Positions 1 to 6,629 are shown, counted from the first letter of the stretch. The stretch: DNA of 10,470 bases from an uncultured Faecalibacterium sp. (GCA_937915335.1 CALDLZ010000453.1:1-10470); one strand, 5' to 3'. Notes: generated from the sequence alone by a model not told the origin. Numbers and translations: made by a program.

Positions 1-2139
1 ATTATAGTGGTCGATAACACCCAGGTCAAGGCCGGATTGACTGCGCTGGTTCTCGGCCCCGATGCGTTCCAGCTCGTATTGGCCTGCCGTCATCTGCATC
101 AGGCGGGTGTTGGCGTGGACGAGGATACGGTCGAGATAGTTCATCTGGATATAGGCTTCCAGCTTGATCTTTTGTTTGCTGCTCAGGGTGCCGCCCGCCG
201 TGGAAGCCAGGGCGTTCACCCACTGCCAGCGGGCATCCAGAGTATCCCGCTGTGCGGCGAGGGCCCGATAATCGGCCAGCGCCTTTTTGTTGGGCTGGAA
301 CTGGGCGTTCAATGCCTTCTCCTGTGTGGAAAGTGCCCGCCGCTGGGCTGTCAGCTCGGTTTGCTGCTGTTTCAGCGCGGCCATCTCCTGGGGAGGTGCG
401 GCTGCCTCGGCGGCCTGCTGAGCTTCCAGGGTCTGCACCGTGGCCTGTGCGGCAGCGGCGGCCTGCTGAGCACTGGCGGCCTGGGCTTCCAGCGCGGTGC
501 GCTGTTTTGCCTGCTGGATGCGCTGGGCTTCCAGCTCCTTCCTGCGGCGGCAGTCGGCACTGTTCCGGGCCTGGCGCTGCCGGAGGTTGGCCTGTGCGGT
601 GTGCAGTGTGTCGTTTTCCTCGGCCAGTGCGGCCTTGAGCAGGCTCACGGTCAAGGGTACCGGCCCTTCCGGCGAGGTAAACCGATCGGGCAGGAGGGCT
701 TCCGCGTCCTTCCGCAGCTGGGCGCGGCCCTCCTGTTCCCGGGTCAGGGCTTCCCGGGCGGCGGCGCTGGCTTCCTGTGCGGTATTGTCGGCCTGTGCGG
801 CGGCACGCTTGGCGGCGTTCACCTGCACTTCGGTGGGGGCGGCGTGGGGCAGCTGGGCCCGGGCCGGGTGGTGGGTGCTGCCGCAGACCGGGCAGGGTAC
901 GCCTTCTTCCAGGGTCTGGGCCAGCAGGCCCGCCTGCGCGTCCAGAAAGGCACGCTCCAACCGGTCACGGACAGCGTGGGCTTCGTTCTGTTTGCCCGCC
1001 GCCTGCCGGTAAACTTCCTGTGCCGCGCGGGCGGCAGTGTTCCGATGCTGGCATTCGGTCAGGCTCCGGGCCAGTTCGTTCAGGGCTTTTTCCCGCTGGG
1101 CAAGGCGCTGTGCTTCCGTGTCCAGCTCCACCCGGCTGGTGTCGGCATCAGCAAGGGCCGCCAGTTCCTTTTCGGAGGCCGCCAGCTGCGTATCCAGAGA
1201 TTCCAGCGAGGTGCGCCGGGCGGCGGCTTTGGCTCCTTCCAGCTGGGCAGTGCTCCGGGCCTTGGCCAGCTTCGCGGCCAGCTCCTGCCGCAGTTTGTCC
1301 GCCTGTTCCGCCGCGCCAAGTGTCGCTTGCAGGGTACTCAGCTGGTTGTCCAGCACGGCCAGCGCAGCGGCGGTTTGTGCGGCGGCGGCCTCCTGCCGGG
1401 CGGTCAGCCCTTCCAGCAGGGCAGTCACAGCATCCGGCGGCAGCTGTGCCGAGAGCGTCCCCAGAGCTTCGGCATCCGGGTCGGCGGCATCGTAGGAAAT
1501 GGCCGAGAGAACCGCATCCAATTTTGCATTCAGGGTGGCACGCTGGGCGGTGAGGGCAGAGTTTTCCTCGGCCAGCGCTTCCTGCAGCTTCTGGTAGCGC
1601 TGGGTACGGAACAGCTTGCGGAAGATCTTGCTTCGCTCCTCGGTGGTGGTGTTGAGCAGGCGGGTGAACTGTCCCTGCGCGATCATGGCGATCTGGGAAA
1701 ACTGCGGGTAGTCCAGCCCGATGATCTCGATGACGGCAGCGGTCACTTCCTTGGCTTTGGTCACAGTCGGGCGGCCGTCGGCGTAGGTGAGGACGGCATC
1801 CGCCTTTTCGGTGGTAAAGCCTTCGCCCCGGGCCTTGGGACGAGGATATTCCGGATTGCGCCGGACGGTATACCGCTGGTCCCGTACTTCAAATTCCAGC
1901 TCCACAAAGGTGGGGGTGCCGGGGTCGGCGTATTTGCTGCGGAGCATGGCACCGTCCCGCACGCCGCCGCTGGAATGGTCATAGAGGGCATAAGTGATGG
2001 CATCGAAGAGGGTGGTTTTGCCTGCGCCGGTGTCGCCAGTGACGAGGTAGAGCCCGCCCCTGCCCAGCTGCTCCAGCGGCAGGGTGGTGGTGCCCGCATA
2101 AGGCCCGAAGGCCGAGAGGGTCAGCTTGAGCGGTCTCAT
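1..2139 (-). CDS. sbcC: SbcC/Rad50-type exonuclease ATPase subunit (3' end outside the window)
   Basis: SMC-like ATPase subunit of the SbcCD nuclease, which with SbcD cuts hairpins and protein-blocked DNA ends. It is read without interruption for 713 codons from ATG 2139 to the window edge. Visible are the Walker A motif GDTGAGKTT (residues 35-43), a Q-loop region with AQGQFTRLL (Q155), long Ala/Gln/Leu/Glu-rich coiled-coil arms (about 170-410 and 425-650), and the zinc hook CPVC (C416, C419) at their tip. The last residues, ending SGLDLGVIDHYN, match the stretch that in the family lies just before the LSGGE signature, so signature and Walker B lie beyond base 1. The start overlaps the sbcD stop (ATGA), with GGAGGA just upstream, so the two are translationally coupled. 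Family assignment is firm; a full length near 850-1000 residues is inferred from the central hook. Confidence 0.95.
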   Translation of the reverse strand, partial: MRPLKLTLSAFGPYAGTTTLPLEQLGRGGLYLVTGDTGAGKTTLFDAITYALYDHSSGGVRDGAMLRSKYADPGTPTFVELEFEVRDQRYTVRRNPEYPRPKARGEGFTTEKADAVLTYADGRPTVTKAKEVTAAVIEIIGLDYPQFSQIAMIAQGQFTRLLNTTTEERSKIFRKLFRTQRYQKLQEALAEENSALTAQRATLNAKLDAVLSAISYDAADPDAEALGTLSAQLPPDAVTALLEGLTARQEAAAAQTAAALAVLDNQLSTLQATLGAAEQADKLRQELAAKLAKARSTAQLEGAKAAARRTSLESLDTQLAASEKELAALADADTSRVELDTEAQRLAQREKALNELARSLTECQHRNTAARAAQEVYRQAAGKQNEAHAVRDRLERAFLDAQAGLLAQTLEEGVPCPVCGSTHHPARAQLPHAAPTEVQVNAAKRAAAQADNTAQEASAAAREALTREQEGRAQLRKDAEALLPDRFTSPEGPVPLTVSLLKAALAEENDTLHTAQANLRQRQARNSADCRRRKELEAQRIQQAKQRTALEAQAASAQQAAAAAQATVQTLEAQQAAEAAAPPQEMAALKQQQTELTAQRRALSTQEKALNAQFQPNKKALADYRALAAQRDTLDARWQWVNALASTAGGTLSSKQKIKLEAYIQMNYLDRILVHANTRLMQMTAGQYELERIGAENQRSQSGLDLGVIDHYN

Positions 2140-3275
2140 GCGTCCTCCTCCTTCCAGATGCTTTCAATGAGCTGCTGGCAGAACACTGCCTGATCGGTCG
2201 TCAGAGGCTGGTTGTTCTGCAGCTGGTAAAAATCAGCGAAATGCTCCAGCGGCGTTTTCTGCTCGGTCTTTGCGGGGGTGTCCAGCGCCTGCTGGGTCTG
2301 GGTGCGGCGGTTGTCGTAATCCAGCCGCATCAGGTTGGGGTAGATCACCCGTAGACGGGCCAGCGCTTCTGGCACATCCTGCTCGTCGGTCAGGGTGATG
2401 TGCAGGTAGTCGTCCACAGCGGTGCCCTCGTAATTGCGGCGGTCGGTCAGCTCCATGTAGCTGCCGCGAATTTCCCGCAGGTCGTGCCGGGGCACCAGCG
2501 GCTCTGTGGTGATGGCCACACTGCCCTTTTCGCCCAGTTCCACAAAGGTGGCGCTCTTGTGCTGGCCTGCCTCCGAGAAGGAATATTTCAGCGGAGTGCC
2601 GCAGTAGCGCAGAGAGTCGCGGCCCACCTTCTGGGGGCTGTGCAGGTGGCCCAGCGCCACATAGTCGAACGTATCAAACAGTGCGGCATCCACCCAGTCG
2701 ATGCCGCCCACGCTGGGCTCCTCGCTCTCGCAGGAAGCCGCCCCCGCCACGAACTGGTGGGCCACCAGCACACTGCGGCGGCTGGGGTCAGGCTGTATCC
2801 TGCCCAGCACGCAGGCCAGGGCATCGTTGTAACTTTCTATGGGCTCGTCCGGCCAGACATGCCGTACCATGGCGGGCTTCAGGAAGGGCAGTAAGTAAAG
2901 GTCCACCGGGCCGTAGGCATCAGTCAGCGTGATGGGCTCCGGCACGCCTGCGAACACCGGCGAGACATAGACCTTGCTCTCGGCCAGCAGTGCAGAGCCA
3001 AAGGCGACACGGTCGGCGGAATCGTGGTTGCCCGAGATGGCGAACACCGGCAGACCCCGGCGGGCCAGCTCGGTGAGAAACCAGTCCAGCAGGCGGACGG
3101 CTTCGGCGGGCGGTACGGGCTTATCGTACAAATCGCCCGCCAGCAGGACGGCATCTACCGGGTGGGTATCGAGCAAGGACAGGATCTGCTCCAGAATATA
3201 GCGCTGATCATCCAACATGGAAAACTCGCAGACCCGCTTGCCGAGGTGCAGGTCGGAGAGGTGAAGAAAACGCAT
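2136..3275 (-). CDS. sbcD: SbcD/Mre11-type exonuclease subunit
   Basis: Metallophosphoesterase nuclease subunit of SbcCD, the Mre11 counterpart, acting with SbcC on DNA ends and hairpins. The 379-residue product carries the metal-binding motifs in order: SDLHLG (D8, H10), AGDLYD (D48), SGNHDS (N83, H84, D85), AHQF (H173) and ALGHLHSPQ (H210, H212), followed by a C-terminal capping region. Length is normal for the family. The start at 3275 was chosen over an in-frame upstream ATG (3338) because MRFLHLSDLHLG is the canonical N-terminus and AAAGGAG lies 8 bases before it; the longer version would also cover the promoter. The stop overlaps the sbcC start. An extended -10 element about 35 bases upstream probably drives both genes. 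Confidence 0.95.
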   Translation of the reverse strand: MRFLHLSDLHLGKRVCEFSMLDDQRYILEQILSLLDTHPVDAVLLAGDLYDKPVPPAEAVRLLDWFLTELARRGLPVFAISGNHDSADRVAFGSALLAESKVYVSPVFAGVPEPITLTDAYGPVDLYLLPFLKPAMVRHVWPDEPIESYNDALACVLGRIQPDPSRRSVLVAHQFVAGAASCESEEPSVGGIDWVDAALFDTFDYVALGHLHSPQKVGRDSLRYCGTPLKYSFSEAGQHKSATFVELGEKGSVAITTEPLVPRHDLREIRGSYMELTDRRNYEGTAVDDYLHITLTDEQDVPEALARLRVIYPNLMRLDYDNRRTQTQQALDTPAKTEQKTPLEHFADFYQLQNNQPLTTDQAVFCQQLIESIWKEEDA

Positions 3276-3308
3276 GGGGAGGGCTCCTTTCATAAAGGTT
3301 ACATTGAT

Positions 3309-3317
3309 ATTATAGCA
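3309..3317 (-). promoter_or_regulatory. Extended -10 promoter of sbcDC
   Basis: The minus strand reads TGCTATAAT, a perfect extended -10 (TGnTATAAT). I see no good -35 at 17 bases, where the 5' part would fall in the hairpin at 3320-3356. The transcript would begin near 3302, giving a leader of about 27 bases that includes the sbcD ribosome binding site. Confidence 0.6.
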
Positions 3318-3319
3318 TA

Positions 3320-3356
3320 GAGAAGAGCGCCGTTCCATCGGAACAGCGCCCTTCTC
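3320..3356 (-). terminator. Hairpin after the peptidoglycan-binding gene, probable terminator
   Basis: A 17-bp stem (3320-3336 with 3340-3356) with a three-base loop starts six bases after the stop codon of the minus-strand gene. Read as minus-strand RNA, two positions are G-U wobbles; read as plus-strand RNA the same two are A-C mismatches, so the structure fits minus-strand transcription. The U-tract is poor (CTCTATGC follows), so termination strength is uncertain. The hairpin runs directly into the sbcD promoter. Confidence 0.55.
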
Positions 3357-3361
3357 GGGTT

Positions 3362-3841
3362 TTAACCAGCGGGGAACAGCTTCTCCCAGGTTGCCTTGCC
3401 CACGGCACCGTCAGCGGTCAGGCCGCTGCGGCGCTGGAACCGCTGGACAGCGGCGGCGGTCTTGGCACCGAACTTCCCGTCCGTGCCAATGGTCTCGCCC
3501 AGCGAGTTGAGCTTCTGCTGGACGAGCCGTACCGTGCCGCCCGAGGTGCCGGTGCGGATCACGATGCCGGGGTAGGGCACCGCCAGTCCATGTTTTGCGG
3601 TGTACTTTGCGTAGAGCACGTTCCAGGTGTTGGCCCCCACCTTGCCATCCATGACCATGTTGTTGCGGAGCTGGAATTCCTTCACGGCGTTTTCGCTTTT
3701 GGTGCCAAAGCGGCCGTCCACGGTCAGTGTACTGTAAAAACTGCACTGGTCACGCACGCCGTTCAGCCAGGTCTGCACCAGAGCCTCGTCCGGGCCGTAG
3801 GAGCCCTTTTCAATCAACGAATAATAAGCGGGAATTGCCAT
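3362..3841 (-). CDS. Small protein of two peptidoglycan-binding (PG_binding_1) domains
   Basis: The 159-residue product consists almost entirely of two PG_binding_1-type repeats. Each shows the family pattern of a V/L-Q-x-x-L helix, a DG-x-FG turn and a TW or AVxxFQ helix: repeat 1 about residues 20-77 (VDGRFGTKSENAVKEFQ, DGKVGANTW) and repeat 2 about 98-156 (TDGKFGAKTAAAVQRFQ, DGAVGKATW). These domains bind cell-wall glycan and usually target a hydrolase or transpeptidase, but no catalytic domain, signal peptide or membrane segment is visible. ATG 3841 has AAGGAG 10 bases upstream; the in-frame GTG at 3850 nearly touches that site and is unlikely. It follows spoIIR in the same orientation 152 bases downstream, with a repeat between. 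A sporulation or spore-coat role is possible but unproven. Confidence 0.85.
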   Translation of the reverse strand: MAIPAYYSLIEKGSYGPDEALVQTWLNGVRDQCSFYSTLTVDGRFGTKSENAVKEFQLRNNMVMDGKVGANTWNVLYAKYTAKHGLAVPYPGIVIRTGTSGGTVRLVQQKLNSLGETIGTDGKFGAKTAAAVQRFQRRSGLTADGAVGKATWEKLFPAG

Positions 3842-3903
3842 TGCGGTCACACTCCTTCCACGACAGCGTATGCAATGCTGTGGGCAGGTGTGCTATAGTG
3901 TTC

Positions 3904-3956
3904 TTGCCCTCTCCGTCTTTGCTTCGCAAATCCACCTCTCCCAAAGGGAGAGGCAA
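3904..3956 (-). repeat. Dispersed hairpin repeat, copy 1
   Basis: Two perfect stems lie side by side: CCTCTCCC/GGGAGAGG (3935-3942, 3946-3953, loop AAA) and TTTGC/GCAAA (3918-3922, 3926-3930, loop TTC). The outer ends TTGCC (3904-3908) and GGCAA (3952-3956) also pair. The layout (a CTCTCCC hairpin, a short linker, a small GAA-loop hairpin, then GAGAGGG) reads on the minus strand and resembles copy 2, which is on the plus strand. I recall repeats of this style as abundant in Faecalibacterium-like genomes, but copy number cannot be judged here. It occupies the gap between spoIIR and the peptidoglycan-binding gene; the rest of that gap shows no gene. Confidence 0.6.
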
Positions 3957-3993
3957 CGTATATCCTCGATTCAGAAGCTGCTGACCATGAGCT

Positions 3994-4692
3994 TTAATTG
4001 GCTCGCCCTTTGGGAGAGCTGGCGCGAAGCGCCTGAGAGGGCGAGACCGTTTCAACCAGCACCTTATCCTCCCGGCTCGCTGTCATCCGCTGCCACCACT
4101 CCACGCATTTGAAGCGTACTACATATTTCCCGCAGGTCAGCTCGTTCTCAGCGGGCAGGGCATAGCCCCCGCAGGCGGCGCGGCAGAGACCCGGGTAGAG
4201 GACACACCACCAGTTTTTGCCGTGGCGGGCGTTGTCACCCAGGTCAATGCGCAGGGCCTGATACCGCCCGGCGGGCAGGGTGCCGGTGGAATAGCGGGTG
4301 GTATCAAAATACATTTCCACCAGCCGGACGGTCACGGTGGAAAAAACGCCCCGCCGTGCCAGCACGGCCTGGGCCGTCAGCTCCAATACGGGCAGGTTTT
4401 CCGCCATCCAGCGCAGGGCGGCGGGCTTGTCCTGTGCTGGGCAGTGGGCATCCATGTGGGCTAAAATAGCATCCCGTACCGCCAGTTTGTCGGTCTGGTC
4501 GGCGGGGGAATCGCTGTCGGCCCGGATATGGAACCGCAGGGTGTCAGCGCAGAGCATGGCCCCGGTGTCCAGTTGTGCCCGCCCCCAGCCGAAGGCGGCA
4601 GGCAGAGCGCTCAGGAATAATGCCGCCGAGAGCATGGTACACCCCAGCATCATCTCTCGGCGGGTCAGCGTACGGGAAAAGAACTGTAACAT
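3994..4692 (-). CDS. spoIIR: Stage II sporulation protein R
   Basis: SpoIIR is made in the forespore, exported across the septum, and triggers SpoIIGA to process pro-sigmaE in the mother cell. The 232-residue product has a basic N-terminus and a hydrophobic segment (about 15-35) acting as signal or anchor. The family signatures follow: LRFHIRADSDSPADQ (52-66) with KLAVRD, VRLVEMYFDTTRY (122-134), LPAGRYQALRIDLG (139-152) and NWWCVLYPGLC (160-170). The last 15 or so codons lie inside a dispersed repeat (4001-4045), so the C-terminal tail (SQALRASSPKGRA) is probably not ancestral. ATG 4692 is preceded by AAAGGGG inside a strong hairpin; ATG codons at residues 14 and 15 are alternative starts with a weaker site. 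It is a single-gene unit bounded by hairpins. Confidence 0.9.
   Translation of the reverse strand: MLQFFSRTLTRREMMLGCTMLSAALFLSALPAAFGWGRAQLDTGAMLCADTLRFHIRADSDSPADQTDKLAVRDAILAHMDAHCPAQDKPAALRWMAENLPVLELTAQAVLARRGVFSTVTVRLVEMYFDTTRYSTGTLPAGRYQALRIDLGDNARHGKNWWCVLYPGLCRAACGGYALPAENELTCGKYVVRFKCVEWWQRMTASREDKVLVETVSPSQALRASSPKGRAN
4001..4045 (+). repeat. Dispersed hairpin repeat, copy 2, overlapping the 3' end of spoIIR
   Basis: An outer perfect 8-bp inverted repeat, CTCGCCCT (4002-4009) and AGGGCGAG (4038-4045), encloses a perfect GGCGC/GCGCC hairpin (4021-4025, 4029-4033, loop GAA). The left half can also fold alone as GCTCgCCC/GGGaGAGC (4001-4008, 4012-4019). It shares GGGAGAGCTGGCG and CTGAGAGGG with copy 3 at 6226-6275 and is opposite in orientation to copy 1. 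The spoIIR stop codon (3994-3996) lies just past it. Confidence 0.65.
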
Positions 4693-4741
4693 AAAAACAG
4701 GCCCCTTTTCTGGAAATCATAACCAGAGAATGGGCCTGTTT
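4693..4741 (-). terminator. Terminator-like hairpin in the spoIIR leader, covering its ribosome binding site
   Basis: On the minus strand AAACAGGCCC (4741-4732) pairs perfectly with GGGCCTGTTT (4704-4695). The stem continues through ATTCTCTGG against CCAGAAAAG with two mismatches, for 19 positions and a 9-base loop. Five T residues (4697-4693) end exactly at the spoIIR ATG. The AAAGGGG ribosome binding site (4708-4702) lies in the 3' arm. It could be a second terminator for the upstream operon, an attenuator, or a translational lock. Confidence 0.6.
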
Positions 4742-4755
4742 GAAGGAGCTTATAC
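4727..4755 (-). promoter_or_regulatory. Weak candidate forespore (sigmaF-like) promoter of spoIIR
   Basis: SpoIIR is sigmaF-dependent in Bacillus. On the minus strand GTATA (4755-4751) is followed after 14 bases by GGCCCATTCT (4736-4727), roughly matching a GTATA / GGnnAnnnT layout but with C in place of the key A of the -10. It lies between the two hairpins, where a spoIIR promoter would be expected. This is inference from a poor match. Confidence 0.2.
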
Positions 4756-4799
4756 AAAAGTGGACGATATTGCTGCAACGCAGCAATATCGTCCACTTT
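4756..4799 (-). terminator. Strong intrinsic terminator of the ACT-PFL operon
   Basis: A perfect 20-bp stem (4757-4776 with 4780-4799) with a three-base loop begins five bases after the stop codon of the minus-strand PFL gene and is followed on that strand by TTTT. Its apex TGCAACGCA is identical to that of the hairpin at 6571-6607, at the other end of the same transcription unit. Confidence 0.8.
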
Positions 4800-4803
4800 A
4801 TCT

Positions 4804-6171
4804 TTAATTCTTCAGCGACTGCATGGGAGCCGGCAGACGGCCGCCGCGGTTGATGAACACGGACGGGTCACGCTGATTGACCGGCATGATGGGAGCATAA
4901 CCCAGCAGGCCGCCGAAATCCAGGATCTCGCCCGCCTTGCGGCCGATGGCCGGGATGACACGGACGGCGGTGGTCTTGCTGTTCACCATGCCAATGGCGG
5001 CTTCGTCGGCGATCAGGGCGCTGATGACGGCGGGGGTGGTATCGCCGGGGATAACGACCATATCGATGCCCACCGAGCAGACGGCCGTCATGGCTTCCAG
5101 CTTCTCGATGGTCAGGCAGCCGCACTCGGCGGCGTGGATCATGCCGTCATCTTCGCTGACGGGAATGAAGGCACCGGACAGGCCGCCCACATGGTTGGAG
5201 GCCATCACGCCGCCCTTTTTCACGGCATCGTTCAGCAGGGCCAGGCAGGCGGTGGTGCCGCAGCAGCCGCAGGTCTCAAGGCCCATTTCCTCCAGAATGT
5301 TGGCCACACTGTCACCCACGGCGGGGGTGGGGGCCAGCGACAGGTCAATGATGCCCGCGGGCACACCCAGCGCCTTGGAGGCCAGATTGGCCACCAGCTG
5401 GCCCACACGGGTGATCTTGAAGGCGGTGCGCTTGACCAGTTCCGCCACCTCGTCGATGGAGGCATCCTTGGGCAGCTTTGCCAGCGCGGCGCGCACGGCA
5501 CCGGGGCCGGAAACGCCGACGTGAATTTCACAGTCGGGCTCGCCGGGGCCGTGGAACGCACCGGCCATAAAGGGATTATCCTCGGGCGCGTTGCAGAACA
5601 CCACCAGCTTGGCCGCGCCGATGCACTGACGGTCAGCGGTCAGCTCGCTGGCCTTCTTCACAGCCTCGCCCATCAGCTTGATGGCATCCATATTCAGGCC
5701 TGCCTTGGTGGCACCGATGTTGACCGAGCTGCACACGATGTCCGTTTCAGCCAGGGCCCGGGGGATAGACTCGATGAGCCGCCGGTCACCGGTGGAGAAG
5801 CCCTTGTGCACCAGGGCGGTGTAGCCGCCCACGAAGTTCACACCCACTTTTTTGCCGGCGGCATCCAGCGCCTTGGCAAAATCCACAGGGTCGGCATCGG
5901 GGCAGGCACCCAGCAGCATGGCAATGGGGGTGACACTGATGCGCTTGTTGATGATGGGAATGCCGTACTCGGCGCTGATATGCTCCACGGCGGGCACCAG
6001 ATTTGCCGCCTTGGTGGTGATCTTATTGTAAACCTTTTCACAGGCCTTCTTCGGGTCCGGGTCGATGCAGTCCAGCAGGCTGATGCCCATGGTCACGGTA
6101 CGCACGTCCAGATTGTCCTGCGTGAACATCTCGATGGTCTCAAGGATGTCGCCGGTGTTTATCATGCTCAT
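4804..6171 (-). CDS. PFL/DUF711 (UPF0210) family protein, function unknown
   Basis: A 455-residue member of the UPF0210/DUF711 'PFL' family, close to the usual length of about 450. The family has a glycyl-radical-like fold by structure, but no catalytic role is established to my knowledge. Conserved-looking stretches include [10 protein letters not shown] near the N-terminus, [20 protein letters not shown] in the middle, a glycine/cysteine cluster [20 protein letters not shown], and the C-terminal [20 protein letters not shown]. The protein looks soluble. ATG 6171 was chosen because AAGGGG lies 9 bases upstream and [13 protein letters not shown] is a typical start; the frame stays open to 6225 but through a less likely leader. 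It is downstream of the ACT-domain gene, as in many Firmicutes and archaea, and the small partner may sense an amino acid for it. The intercistronic gap of 104 bases is long and holds repeat copy 3. Confidence 0.9.
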   Translation of the reverse strand: MSMINTGDILETIEMFTQDNLDVRTVTMGISLLDCIDPDPKKACEKVYNKITTKAANLVPAVEHISAEYGIPIINKRISVTPIAMLLGACPDADPVDFAKALDAAGKKVGVNFVGGYTALVHKGFSTGDRRLIESIPRALAETDIVCSSVNIGATKAGLNMDAIKLMGEAVKKASELTADRQCIGAAKLVVFCNAPEDNPFMAGAFHGPGEPDCEIHVGVSGPGAVRAALAKLPKDASIDEVAELVKRTAFKITRVGQLVANLASKALGVPAGIIDLSLAPTPAVGDSVANILEEMGLETCGCCGTTACLALLNDAVKKGGVMASNHVGGLSGAFIPVSEDDGMIHAAECGCLTIEKLEAMTAVCSVGIDMVVIPGDTTPAVISALIADEAAIGMVNSKTTAVRVIPAIGRKAGEILDFGGLLGYAPIMPVNQRDPSVFINRGGRLPAPMQSLKN

Positions 6172-6225
6172 TGAAAAATACCCCTTCTCTGTAAATTCCT
6201 CTGCCGCTATGGATAAAACCGCCAT

Positions 6226-6275
6226 AGGCTTCCCCCCTCCGGGGGAGCTGGCGAGCGTTAGCGAGACTGAGAGGG
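6226..6275 (+). repeat. Dispersed hairpin repeat, copy 3, between the ACT and PFL genes
   Basis: A GC stem CCCCC (6232-6236) with GGGGG (6241-6245) extends through GCT/AGC around one bulge, followed by GAGCTGGCGAGCG and ending CTGAGAGGG. It shares GAGCTGGCG and CTGAGAGGG with copy 2; its second hairpin is degenerate. It abuts the stop codon of the ACT gene (6276-6278) and lies inside the operon transcript. It may affect mRNA processing or separate expression of the two genes, which is inference. Confidence 0.55.
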
Positions 6276-6545
6276 TTAAATCGTGTGCATCGCGTCAAAA
6301 ACTTCCTGGCGGGTCAGGTTGATCTGCATCCCCATCTCCTTGGCCAGTGCTTCGGTGCGGGCGTGCAGTTCCTCATGGCCGACATTGCAGTTGGAGAGAT
6401 CGACCAGCATGATCATGGCGAACATGCCCTGCAGGATGCTCTGGGTCACGTCCTCAATGTTGATGTTCAGCTCGCTGCACAGGGCAGCCACCTTGGCGAC
6501 AACACCCACGGTATCATGTCCGATGACAGTGATAAACGCTTTCAT
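6276..6545 (-). CDS. ACT domain protein (UPF0237 family)
   Basis: An 89-residue protein consisting of a single ACT domain. The N-terminal strand [19 protein letters not shown], with the glycine turn before the first helix, is characteristic, followed by [16 protein letters not shown] and a strand [13 protein letters not shown] domains bind amino acids or other small molecules and usually dimerise. In this family the gene is regularly next to a PFL/UPF0210 gene, as here, suggesting that the two work together; neither function is known. ATG 6545 fits the family N-terminus; AAGGA lies unusually close upstream, with GGGGG further back. The frame is open upstream to 6650, through the hairpin and promoter region, and I reject that extension. 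The stop codon touches the repeat at 6226-6275. Confidence 0.9.
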   Translation of the reverse strand: MKAFITVIGHDTVGVVAKVAALCSELNINIEDVTQSILQGMFAMIMLVDLSNCNVGHEELHARTEALAKEMGMQINLTRQEVFDAMHTI

Positions 6546-6570
6546 ATTCCTTACCCCCAATATATTTTTG

Positions 6571-6607
6571 AATGGTTTCGACAATGCAACGCATTGTCGA
6601 AACCATT
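6571..6607 (-). promoter_or_regulatory. Perfect 17-bp hairpin in the 5' leader of the ACT-PFL operon
   Basis: AATGGTTTCGACAATGC (6571-6587) and its exact complement (6591-6607) enclose a three-base loop. With the -10 at 6621-6629 the transcript would start near 6614, so the hairpin begins within about 7 bases of the 5' end. No T-run follows on the minus strand, so it is not an intrinsic terminator. A role in mRNA stability or protein binding is possible. Confidence 0.7.
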
Positions 6608-6620
6608 GCAGTATAAATCC

Positions 6621-6629
6621 AGTATAGCA
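6621..6629 (-). promoter_or_regulatory. Extended -10 promoter of the ACT-PFL operon
   Basis: The minus strand reads TGCTATACT, an extended -10. The best hexamer 17 bases upstream is TGTTCA, a poor -35. A second TATACT lies 10 bases downstream (6611-6616 region) without the TGn extension. Confidence 0.55.

Noticed and set aside
7..2193. A 728-codon open frame on the plus strand
   Set aside because: It is the antisense shadow of sbcC, whose minus-strand frame has Walker A, Q-loop and zinc hook; the plus frame is low-complexity G/L/Q/R with no domain.
3842..3905. Possible sporulation sigmaK-type promoter (AC, 17 bases, CATACGCT) before the peptidoglycan-binding gene
   Set aside because: The pattern has too little information and the final base does not fit; it is attractive only because spoIIR is next door.
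3904..4045. CRISPR array or transposon ends
   Set aside because: There are only two copies, inverted, each self-paired, with no regular spacers and no transposase.
5134..6174. A 346-codon plus-strand frame
   Set aside because: It is the antisense of the PFL gene, is rich in His/Gly/Gln, and has no ribosome binding site or recognisable domain.
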